From: UMGS172 sp045592985 | GTDB taxonomy: Bacteria > Bacillota > Clostridia > Oscillospirales > Acutalibacteraceae | Length of the DNA stretch: 64,000 nt | Assembly: GCA_045592985.1 (NCBI GenBank) | Contig: JAZNVU010000026.1 | Span: 1-64,000 of the forward strand | Reading direction: 5' to 3' | Part shown: in pieces, positions 57,623-64,000 of the stretch | How positions within the stretch are numbered: the stretch's first letter is position 1 | Layout of the letters: each line of letters opens with the position of its first letter | The notes under the pieces: generated by a model | What the model saw: the letters and a program-made list of their open reading frames with translations, nothing else | Databases searched by the model: none | Told to the model about the DNA's origin: nothing | Program-made: the position numbers and the translations under genes

Positions 57623-57650
57623 ATTATACATTTTTTCCTGTTTTTGTCAA
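57623..57650 (-). promoter_or_regulatory. feoA promoter
   Basis: Minus strand: TTGACA (57645-57650), 16-base spacer, TATAAT (57623-57628); operator 1 covers the start point. Confidence 0.75.
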
Positions 57651-57711
57651 GTGCTTTTTTAATTTTTCTACACTTTTTAAAAAATTAGTCACCTCTGCAT
57701 TGCGCTAGCGA

Positions 57712-57740
57712 TTGATTTTTGACTTTGCTTGTGGTATTAT
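57712..57740 (+). promoter_or_regulatory. Promoter of the DtxR-family regulator
   Basis: TTGATT (57712-57717), 17-base spacer, TATTAT (57735-57740) with extended TGG. Confidence 0.6.
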
Positions 57741-57777
57741 AATGATTGTAGAATAAAATGCATTTGGAGAGTTGGCT

Positions 57778-58143
57778 ATGTCTTTAAAACCATCAGGCGA
57801 AATGTATCTTGAAACAATATATGTCCTTTGTCAGGAAAAATCATCTGTTCGCTCTATTGATATTGCTGAACATATGTGTTTTTCCAAACCCAGTGTAAGC
57901 CGTGCGGTTGGGCTTCTAAAGAAAGGAAACTTTATTATTATTGACAAAGACGGCTACATTACGCTCACCGAGGAAGGCCTTAAACTTGCACAAAAAATCT
58001 ACGAGCGACATACGGTTTTAAGCAAAGTTCTAGTAATGCTAGGCATCGATGAAGAAACCGCCTCTGAGGATGCTTGTAAAATCGAGCACGTAATCAGCGA
58101 CAAATCCTTTGAAATGCTAAAAAAATATATTGAAGACAAATAA
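57778..58143 (+). CDS. DtxR/MntR-family metal-dependent repressor
   Basis: A 121-residue protein with the winged helix SIDIAEHMCFSKPSVSRAVGLLKK and a short metal-binding dimerisation domain (ERHTVLSKVLVMLGI, EDACKIEHVISDKSFEML). His and Glu residues of the metal site are present and the SH3-like C-terminal domain of DtxR is absent, as in MntR/short IdeR forms. ATG 57778 follows GGAGAG. It is divergent from feoA and very likely binds the GTTAGC-N4-GCTAAC boxes. Confidence 0.92.
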   Translation: MSLKPSGEMYLETIYVLCQEKSSVRSIDIAEHMCFSKPSVSRAVGLLKKGNFIIIDKDGYITLTEEGLKLAQKIYERHTVLSKVLVMLGIDEETASEDACKIEHVISDKSFEMLKKYIEDK

Positions 58144-58146
58144 CAA

Positions 58147-58191
58147 AACATCAGAGACCAATGTTATGGAGTTGGTCTCTGATGTTTTTAT
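58147..58191. terminator. Terminator after the regulator gene
   Basis: AACATCAGAGACCAA TGTTATGGAG TTGGTCTCTGATGTTTTT, usable by the converging CDF gene. Confidence 0.85.
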
Positions 58192-58197
58192 ATTACG

Positions 58198-59109
58198 TTA
58201 ATTATGGTGAGAGTGATGACCGTGATGGTGATGATGACTGTGTGTCGGTGTTTTGTGTTCCATATGACACTGCTTTTCGTGACAATGCTCTGTGCTTGTT
58301 TCGGTTTCAATAGTCACGTGACCTATTGAATGTTCACATAGTTCTTCTCTGATTTTTTCTTTTATGTTATGCGGATCAGAGTCGGTAACAATGTGCAGTG
58401 TTGCATAATTATTTTGACCGTCCAAACTCCACAAATGTATATGGTGAACGTCAAGAACTCCGTCGATTTCTTCGATATGTTCTTTTATCTCTGCCACGTC
58501 AAAATCATGCGGTGTTTTTTCCAAGAAAATATCAAAAATTTCTTTTAGATTTCCAATGGCATTGACAAGTATAAAAATTGATACACCAATAGACATAATA
58601 GGATCAAGAAGTGTGAAGTTTGTGAATCTCATAACTATGGCACCAACCAAGACGACAGCCCATCCCAAAACATCTTCCAGCATGTGTAAGTTTACAGCCT
58701 TTTGATTGAGAGAACCTCCCTCACGGGTAAAGAAAGCCGCACAAAAATTGACACATACCCCTACTGCTGCAAAAACAATCATTCCGTTATAATTAACCGA
58801 TGTGGGAGAAACCATTCTGCCGACCGCATTGTATATCATCACAACCGAACCTATCAAAAGAATAATAGTTGTAATAAATCCTCCGATAACCGAGTATCGC
58901 GCATATCCGTAAGTGTATTTTTCGTTGGGTTTATTTTTGCTTTTTTTCTCCAGAAAAAAAGAAATTCCGATACTTGCCGCATCACCCAAATCATGAACCG
59001 CATCAGAAACAATGGCTATACTTCCGGTTAATATACCACCAACAAATTCAAAAACCGAAAACAAGAGATTAAGTATAAACGCGATTAAGATATTTTGCTC
59101 AGTTTTCAT
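58198..59109 (-). CDS. CDF-family cation exporter (ZitB/CzcD-like)
   Basis: A 303-residue protein with six membrane helices. Metal-site residues are in SDAVHDLGDAAS, and the second pair on the fifth helix in NLHMLEDVLGWA. A cytoplasmic ferredoxin-like domain (HHIHLWSLDGQNNYATLHIV) follows. The last 35 residues are His-rich (about 18 His, ending SHHHHHGHHSHHN) and may buffer Zn2+. It expels Zn2+, Cd2+ or Co2+. Divergent from a TetR regulator with 162 bases between. Confidence 0.92.
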   Translation of the reverse strand: MKTEQNILIAFILNLLFSVFEFVGGILTGSIAIVSDAVHDLGDAASIGISFFLEKKSKNKPNEKYTYGYARYSVIGGFITTIILLIGSVVMIYNAVGRMVSPTSVNYNGMIVFAAVGVCVNFCAAFFTREGGSLNQKAVNLHMLEDVLGWAVVLVGAIVMRFTNFTLLDPIMSIGVSIFILVNAIGNLKEIFDIFLEKTPHDFDVAEIKEHIEEIDGVLDVHHIHLWSLDGQNNYATLHIVTDSDPHNIKEKIREELCEHSIGHVTIETETSTEHCHEKQCHMEHKTPTHSHHHHHGHHSHHN

Positions 59110-59271
59110 ATGACCCTCCGATTGACTTGTTTCTAAAATTATGATACAATAAATTCATTACCGAACACATCGTTCACTAATATTATATCAAATAAATCAT
59201 CTGACTCAACATACGATGTCATTTGATTATTCATTACTGAACAAAATTGAAAAATTGTATGGAGAATAACT

Positions 59272-59823
59272 ATGGACAGACGACAGCGAAAAACAAGGGA
59301 TGCTATTTTTACTGCGTTTTCTGAATTACTGTCAAAAAAAGATTTCAACCAAATCACAGTCGGAGAAATAATAGACAAAGCGGATATCGGCAGAGCCACT
59401 TTCTATTCACATTTTGAAACCAAGGATTTTTTGCTCAAGGAATTTTGTGAAGAATTGTTTTGTCACATATTCGACACAGCAAATAACAAGGCAAACAAGC
59501 ATCATCATATCTTCGATTGCGACGGTTCTGACCATGTTTTTCTACACCTGTTTAAACATTTGCAGAGAAACGATAACAATATATTAACTCTGCTGTCATC
59601 TCAAAATAACGAGTTGTTTTTGAAGTTTTTTAAAAGCAATCTCGGATTGTTGATTGACAGTCACCTCTGCCTATTTGAGACACGAAAAAGCAAAGATATT
59701 CCGGATGCTTTTTGGAAAAACCACATAGTATCCACCTTTGTGGAAACTCTTAAATGGTGGACTGAAAACGGAATGAACGAGTCACCTGAGGTAATAACAG
59801 AATATTTCTTTACCGTAGTATAA
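59272..59823 (+). CDS. TetR/AcrR-family regulator
   Basis: A 183-residue regulator. N-terminal HTH: RKTRDAIFTAFSELLSKKDFNQITVGEIIDKADIGRATFYSHFETKDFLL. The rest is the usual all-helical ligand-binding domain with conserved C-terminal tetracycline repressor-like features of the AcrR type. ATG follows ATGGAGA. Likely controls the divergent CDF gene or another target; a GAAC-N5-GTTC repeat lies in the shared interval at about 59163-59175. Confidence 0.92.
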   Translation: MDRRQRKTRDAIFTAFSELLSKKDFNQITVGEIIDKADIGRATFYSHFETKDFLLKEFCEELFCHIFDTANNKANKHHHIFDCDGSDHVFLHLFKHLQRNDNNILTLLSSQNNELFLKFFKSNLGLLIDSHLCLFETRKSKDIPDAFWKNHIVSTFVETLKWWTENGMNESPEVITEYFFTVV

Positions 59824-59853
59824 AAATGGCGGCAGATAATCTGCCGCCATTTT
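59823..59853. terminator. Bidirectional terminator
   Basis: AAAATGGCGGCAG ATAAT CTGCCGCCATTTT between the TetR and MaoC-like genes. Confidence 0.9.
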
Positions 59854-59858
59854 GCTGT

Positions 59859-60299
59859 TTAATTATTTTGCGAAGGTTTGCATTTTACAATTGCTTCGGT
59901 TATATCTGTCAACACAAGTTCCCCGTTTTGATTGTAGGCTTCTATAGTAACTTCAACAATTCCGTTTTTTGAATTTCTGCGAACGGTGTTGGTTACCGTC
60001 GCCCTGCCGGTCAGCACATCCTCTGCAAAAACCGGTTTCATCCATTCAATTTTGGTAGACTTGCCTGCAAGAAGTTCCTCTCCAAAAAAATCCACCTCAA
60101 GGTAATTCGCACATACCGACATAAAACTCATAACACCGGGTGCAATAAGTTTGCCAAAAGGTGTTGACTTAGCGTATTCCTCATCCGTATGAAGAGGTAT
60201 GTTATCGTACAATCGAGCAAAATCCAACATTTTTTGTTTATCTATTACGGCAGGAGCAATTTCAACCGTCATTCCAAGTTCTATCTCATCAAAATACAT
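59859..60299 (-). CDS. MaoC-like hot-dog protein
   Basis: A 146-residue protein: FDEIELGMTVEIAPAVIDKQKMLDFARLYDNIPLHTDEEYA, then GKLIAPGVMSFMSV and the KPVFAEDVLTGRATVT strand. The LHTDEEYA and PGVMSFM segments match MaoC/FabZ-like hydratase folds, but the Asp-His dyad position reads DNIPLH, so catalysis is likely. It may hydrate enoyl-CoA or be a thioesterase-like protein. It is last in tyrA-GNAT-MaoC with 10 bases to the GNAT gene. Confidence 0.8.
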   Translation of the reverse strand: MYFDEIELGMTVEIAPAVIDKQKMLDFARLYDNIPLHTDEEYAKSTPFGKLIAPGVMSFMSVCANYLEVDFFGEELLAGKSTKIEWMKPVFAEDVLTGRATVTNTVRRNSKNGIVEVTIEAYNQNGELVLTDITEAIVKCKPSQNN

Positions 60300-60309
60300 T
60301 TTTTCACCT

Positions 60310-60777
60310 TCATTTGAGTATCAATTCCATTCCAACTTTTTGAGGAACAAGACCTTGTGACTCATAAAACCTCATAGCCGAAGCATTACAACTCCATACA
60401 TTGAGTGTCAGGTTATAGCATCCACTGTCCTTTGCAAATTGGACTGCCGCCTCGTAAAGTTCTTTGCCGATATGTTTCCCGCGCATGTTTTCGTCCACGC
60501 ACAGGTCATCAATATACAAGGTCTTGATATCGGTGAGTACCGAGTTGTTAAGATGCTGTTGAAAAATGCAGAAGCAGTAGCCCACAACCTTGTCGTTTTC
60601 TTCAACCGAAACAAGTATCGGTCGCTGTTCGTCTTTTAAAATCACTTTAAGTTCTTCGTCGGAGTACTTTCTGCCTATTTTGAAAATATCAGGTCTGCCG
60701 TTATGATGAACAAGGTCGACCTGCGACAGCAAATCACCGATTATGGGTATATCCTTTTCCGTTGCTCTTCGAATCAT
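60310..60777 (-). CDS. GNAT N-acetyltransferase
   Basis: A 155-residue GNAT enzyme: VVGYCFCIFQQ (strand 3), IDDLCVDENMRGKHIGKELYEAAVQFAKDSG with the acetyl-CoA loop (R/Q-x-x-G-x-G/A as RGKHIG) and LTLNVWSCNASAMRFYESQGLVP. The target is unknown. 17 bases downstream of tyrA. Confidence 0.9.
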   Translation of the reverse strand: MIRRATEKDIPIIGDLLSQVDLVHHNGRPDIFKIGRKYSDEELKVILKDEQRPILVSVEENDKVVGYCFCIFQQHLNNSVLTDIKTLYIDDLCVDENMRGKHIGKELYEAAVQFAKDSGCYNLTLNVWSCNASAMRFYESQGLVPQKVGMELILK

Positions 60778-60794
60778 GTTTTCCGTTTTGCTCC

Positions 60795-61652
60795 TTATTT
60801 TTTATCAAATAATGCTCTGCGCTCGGTAGAATGACGCATCATTTGCCTCATGCCGTCGATATCCTCATTTTCGAGCATTGTTTTTAACTCATTGAATTTG
60901 TCGATAAACAGATTCATCTGTTCCAACAACGCAGACTTGTTTGCAACAAACAACTCGCTCCACATAAGGTCGTTTATTCGTGCAATTCTTGTAAGATCAC
61001 GGAATGAGTCACCGGTGAACTTCTCCATATTTTCTTTGTCGTTGCATGTCATCAATGTAATTGCGATACAGTGTGTCAATTGCGAGAGGAAACCTATCAT
61101 TTCGTCGTGTTCCTCCGGTGAAAGCGTGGTTACATTAGAGAATCCGAGAAGCCTGCCGAGTTCCATACAAGTCTCAATCGCCTCAGGAGTGTTTTTATCG
61201 GTAGGTGTAACAATATAGTTTGCACCAAAGAACAGGTTATCAGTGCTGTTCTCAACACCTGACACCTCGCGGCCTGCCATTGGGTGAGCTGCAATAAACT
61301 CAACGTCCGGGCGAAGAATATCTTGAATTTTATACACAATACTGCCTTTAACGCCGGTTACATCGGTGATAAGTGCACCGCTTTTTAAAAGTCCCTGATT
61401 CTGTTCAATCCACTGCACAAAAACATGAGGGTAAAGTGCGAAAATCACAAGGTCGGCCTCTTTTATAATTCGTTCATCGATGTCGACAGTTCCCTCATCA
61501 ATTATATTTTCCCTAATAGCGTAGTCAATTGAACTGTGTTCCTTGGTAATTGCACTTATATGAAATCCATAACGTTTCAGCACCTTTGCGTAACTTCCAC
61601 CCAAAAGTCCGAGACCTACTATCAGTATTTTTTTACTTACATCAACTATCAT
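60795..61652 (-). CDS. tyrA: Prephenate dehydrogenase
   Basis: A 285-residue protein. KKILIVGLGLLGGSYAKVLKRYG binds NAD, VIFALYPHVFVQWI and TDVTGVKGSIV follow, and the catalytic His is in IAAHPMAGREVSG. It oxidises prephenate to 4-hydroxyphenylpyruvate for tyrosine synthesis. No chorismate mutase or ACT domain is attached. Start ATG 61652 follows AGAGGATG; a start 25 codons farther upstream lacks a site. First gene of a unit with GNAT and MaoC-like genes. Confidence 0.92.
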   Translation of the reverse strand: MIVDVSKKILIVGLGLLGGSYAKVLKRYGFHISAITKEHSSIDYAIRENIIDEGTVDIDERIIKEADLVIFALYPHVFVQWIEQNQGLLKSGALITDVTGVKGSIVYKIQDILRPDVEFIAAHPMAGREVSGVENSTDNLFFGANYIVTPTDKNTPEAIETCMELGRLLGFSNVTTLSPEEHDEMIGFLSQLTHCIAITLMTCNDKENMEKFTGDSFRDLTRIARINDLMWSELFVANKSALLEQMNLFIDKFNELKTMLENEDIDGMRQMMRHSTERRALFDKK

Positions 61653-61750
61653 ATCACACATCCTCTGACTCAACCTATTTAAAACCGATGTTAGTCCTCG
61701 ATATTTCGAACTTATCAACTCAAACAAAAATTGTTAAATAATTATATCAC

Positions 61751-61787
61751 AAAAGCCCTTTAGAAACAAGTCCAAAGGGCTTTTTTT
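61751..61787. terminator. dnaJ terminator
   Basis: AAAAGCCCTTT AGAAACAAGTCC AAAGGGCTTTTTTT on the plus strand reading; the minus-strand tail after dnaJ is also T-rich. Confidence 0.85.
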
Positions 61788-62937
61788 AATCTTTAAAAAA
61801 TTCTTTAACCTTATCAAAGAAACTTTTTCGGGTTTTATAGCAGTTATCGTCGGTTGTATCTTCAAACTGCTTAAGCAAATCTTTTTGCTTATTGTTAAGG
61901 TTTTTGGGTACCTCGACCTGAATTTTAACATATTGGTCGCCGCGACCCGAATAGCGAAGTCGCTGAATACCCTTGCCTTTGAGTTTAAATTCGTCACCCG
62001 GTTGAGTTCCCTCGTGAATAGTAAATTTAACCTTACCGTCCAAGGTAGGAACAACAATATCGGCACCTAAAGCCGCTTGGGTAAATGTTACAGGAATCTC
62101 ACAGAAAACATCGAATCCGTCACGCTCAAAAATAGGATGCGGACGAACACCGATATTGACGTTAAGGTCACCTGCAGGACCGCCGTTAACACCCATATCA
62201 CCTGCTCCTGCCACGCGGATATACTGTCCGTCATCGACACCTGCAGGAATGTTTATTTCTCGCTCGGTAGTATGTCTTATTCTGCCTTTGCCATTACAGG
62301 TTTTACACGGATGTTCGATATGCTTACCTGTACCGCGACAGTTATCGCAAGCACGTTGGGTCTGCATTTGACCGAAAGGTGTACGCTGAACAACATTTAT
62401 TCTTCCGGTACCGTGACAGGTAGGACACGAAGTGGGTTTTGTGCCTTTTTCAGCACCGCTTCCCCCACACTCATCACAGTTTTCTATACGGGTAACCTTT
62501 ATCTTTTTGGCACAGCCTTTTGCCGCTTCTTCAAAACTCAAAACCACCGATGCGGAAGTATCATTACCGCGTCTTGGAGCGTTAGGGTCGGCTCTTCTGC
62601 CACCGCCGAAACCACCGCCGAAGAAACTTCCGAAAATATCGCCAAGGTCACCAAAATCGGCACCGCCGAAGCCACCAAAACCACTGCCACCGCCTGCTCC
62701 GAAGTTAGGGTCAACTCCGGCATGGCCAAACTGGTCATAACGGGCTTTTTTATCGTTATCCGACAGCACCTCGTAAGCCTCGTTTACTTCTTTGAAGTTC
62801 TTTTCGGCTTCTGCATCACCGGGATGCAGGTCGGGATGGTATTTTTTAGCCATTTTGCGGTAGGCTTTTTTTATCTCGTCTTCACCGGCACTGCGGTCAA
62901 CACCAAGCACTTCATAATAATCTTTTTTATCTGCCAA
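61786..62937 (-). CDS. dnaJ: Chaperone DnaJ
   Basis: A 383-residue class A J protein: J domain with YEVLGVDRSAGEDEIKKAYRKMAKKYHPDLH (HPD), a Gly/Phe-rich stretch GFGGFGGADFG, four zinc repeats (CDECGGSG, CPTCHGTG, CDNCRGTG, CKTCNGKG) and the C-terminal substrate domain. It stimulates DnaK ATPase. The start is TTG at 62937 behind GGAGG, an unusual weak codon. Directly downstream of dnaK with 72 bases between. Confidence 0.96.
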   Translation of the reverse strand: MADKKDYYEVLGVDRSAGEDEIKKAYRKMAKKYHPDLHPGDAEAEKNFKEVNEAYEVLSDNDKKARYDQFGHAGVDPNFGAGGGSGFGGFGGADFGDLGDIFGSFFGGGFGGGRRADPNAPRRGNDTSASVVLSFEEAAKGCAKKIKVTRIENCDECGGSGAEKGTKPTSCPTCHGTGRINVVQRTPFGQMQTQRACDNCRGTGKHIEHPCKTCNGKGRIRHTTEREINIPAGVDDGQYIRVAGAGDMGVNGGPAGDLNVNIGVRPHPIFERDGFDVFCEIPVTFTQAALGADIVVPTLDGKVKFTIHEGTQPGDEFKLKGKGIQRLRYSGRGDQYVKIQVEVPKNLNNKQKDLLKQFEDTTDDNCYKTRKSFFDKVKEFFKD

Positions 62938-63009
62938 GTGCTTATCCTCCTAAACAATATGTATGGATACGGACGGGCATCGGTTGGATACCCGTCCAAT
63001 GGTTAATAA

Positions 63010-64000
63010 TTATTTCTTTGTGTCGTCAACGTCGGTGAAATCTGCGTCGTAAACGTTATCGTTGTTTCCTTGAGGGTTACCGCCCATATCGGGGGCACCC
63101 TGTGCGGCACCTGCGGCTTCCTGAGCAGCCTTATATACCTTTTCGGATACAGCGTAGACCTTCTTCTGAAGTTCGTCAGTCTTCTGCTTAATTGCCTCGG
63201 TATCGGTACCTTTTAATGCCTCTTTAAGAGCATCTGCGGCACCTTGAAGGTCAGTCTTTTCACTCTCGTCAAGTTTATCGCCAAAGTCGGCAATGGTCTT
63301 TTCGGTAGTGTATACAAGTTGGTCAGCATTATTGCGAAGATCGGCTTCCTCACGGCGCTTCTTATCCTCTGCGGCATACTGCTCAGCCTCTTTAACAGCC
63401 TTATCGATGTCGTCTTTTGACATATTGGTGCTGGAAGTAATGGTAATAGACTGCTCTTTACCCGTACCTAAATCCTTTGCCGATACGTTTACAATGCCGT
63501 TAGCATCGATATCGAATGAAACCTCAATCTGAGGAATTCCGCGAGGTGCAGGAGCAATACCGTCAAGGTGGAATACACCAAGGGTCTTATTATCCTGTGC
63601 AAATTCTCTTTCACCCTGCAAAACGTGAACCTCAACCGAGGTCTGACCGTCAGCAGCAGTAGAGAAAATCTGGCTCTTTTTAGTAGGAATAGTAGTATTA
63701 CGCTCGATAACCTTGGTGCAAACATGACCCATGGTTTCGATACCGAGTGACAACGGAGTAACGTCGAGAAGGAGAAGACCCTTAACGTCGCCGCCAAGAA
63801 CACCACCCTGCAAAGCAGCGCCCAATGCTACGCACTCGTCGGGGTTAATACCCTTGAAGGGTTCGTGACCGATAAGTTTCTTAACGGCTTCCTGAACGGC
63901 AGGAATACGGCTTGAACCACCAACCATGAGAACTTTATTAATATCGGAAGTAGAAAGTCCGGAGTCAGAAAGTGCCTGACGAACGGGACCCATAGTAGCC
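63010..64000 (-). CDS. dnaK: Chaperone DnaK, C-terminal part (5' end beyond the window)
   Basis: About 330 residues are inside the window, in a frame that stays open to the right edge, so this is the C-terminal half. MVGGSSRIPAVQEAVKK is the end of the ATPase domain, LLLLDVTPLSLGIETMG is the linker, FHLDGIAPAPRGIPQIEVSFDID begins the substrate domain, and the tail ends GAPDMGGNPQ then NVYDADFTDVDDTKK. It folds proteins with DnaJ and GrpE. It is the first of the dnaK-dnaJ pair visible here. Confidence 0.96.
   Translation of the reverse strand, partial: ATMGPVRQALSDSGLSTSDINKVLMVGGSSRIPAVQEAVKKLIGHEPFKGINPDECVALGAALQGGVLGGDVKGLLLLDVTPLSLGIETMGHVCTKVIERNTTIPTKKSQIFSTAADGQTSVEVHVLQGEREFAQDNKTLGVFHLDGIAPAPRGIPQIEVSFDIDANGIVNVSAKDLGTGKEQSITITSSTNMSKDDIDKAVKEAEQYAAEDKKRREEADLRNNADQLVYTTEKTIADFGDKLDESEKTDLQGAADALKEALKGTDTEAIKQKTDELQKKVYAVSEKVYKAAQEAAGAAQGAPDMGGNPQGNNDNVYDADFTDVDDTKK

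Noticed and set aside
58198..58300. CAT/GTG-like repeats near the CDF stop as a DNA repeat
   Set aside because: They are His codons of the C-terminal tail of the exporter.
63010..63993. Stand-alone 327-residue chaperone starting at 63993
   Set aside because: The reading frame continues to the window edge and the first residues are internal to the DnaK ATPase domain, so it is a truncated view of dnaK.
1..64000. CRISPR array, insertion sequence, rRNA genes, prophage genes
   Set aside because: No regularly spaced repeats, transposase, rRNA sequences or phage structural genes were seen.

Overview
The window is low-GC DNA that reads as a chromosome segment of an endospore-forming Clostridia-type Firmicute. 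The evidence is spoIIP and gpr (sporulation and germination), consensus sigma-A promoters with 16-18 base spacers and frequent extended -10 TGn, strong GGAGG ribosome sites, many rho-independent terminators, a split ThrE exporter, a DtxR-controlled feo operon and YugP. A gut or rumen Oscillospiraceae-like host is my inference, not something the sequence proves. No rRNA operon, CRISPR array, IS element or prophage was seen. The only tRNA found is tRNA-Ala(GGC) at 53441-53516. No gene-free stretch longer than about 300 bases was found except 3415-3756, which is filled by two divergent promoters, two small leader ORFs and an attenuator.

Left part, 1-13.7 kb (accessory). An AraC-type regulator leads a tight minus-strand operon of a coiled-coil protein, a Nudix hydrolase, a transglutaminase-like protein, a P-loop kinase-like protein and a GNAT acetyltransferase cut by the left edge. 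From 3.5 to 13.7 kb the content looks like an island: a methyltransferase behind a leader-peptide/terminator attenuator, a 1157-residue HNH-TPR-PIN-like protein that looks like a defence effector, a HipA-like kinase with a small VbhA-like partner, a GNAT-like membrane protein, a second methyltransferase, a complete tyrosine recombinase, a tocopherol-cyclase-like protein and a short exported ORF that may be an amidase remnant.

13.9-18.5 kb: an AraC regulator divergent from a PIG-L deacetylase, an atypical NagB-like protein and a DUF4838 glycosidase-like gene interrupted by one in-frame TAA. 18.6-25.2 kb: two ABC-2 type exporters flanking an iron alcohol dehydrogenase, an XRE regulator and YugP. 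25.4-42 kb (mostly core): galE, a P-type ATPase with altered signature motifs, rpiB-tsaB-tsaE, a RodA/FtsW protein, spoIIP, gpr, an MBG/YDG-domain surface protein, glpK with a lipase-like hydrolase, galT and gdhA.

42-64 kb: a MarR-controlled heterodimeric ABC exporter, ugd with a GT2 glycosyltransferase, an RluA-like synthase, a 4'-phosphopantetheinyl transferase with a membrane protein, an N-acetylhexosamine kinase with nagA, tRNA-Ala, the split ThrE exporter, feoA-feoB with a 52-residue Cys-rich partner and its DtxR-family regulator, a CDF metal exporter beside a TetR regulator, tyrA with GNAT and MaoC genes, and dnaK(partial)-dnaJ at the right edge.

How the parts fit: nagA, the hexosamine kinase, galT, galE, PIG-L and the NagB-like protein point to use of amino-sugar and galactose-containing glycans. 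The three GTTAGC-N4-GCTAAC sites tie feoA and feoB to the neighbouring DtxR-family repressor. The most novel-looking material is in 3.5-13.7 kb: the attenuated methyltransferase and the HNH-TPR-PIN-like gene.
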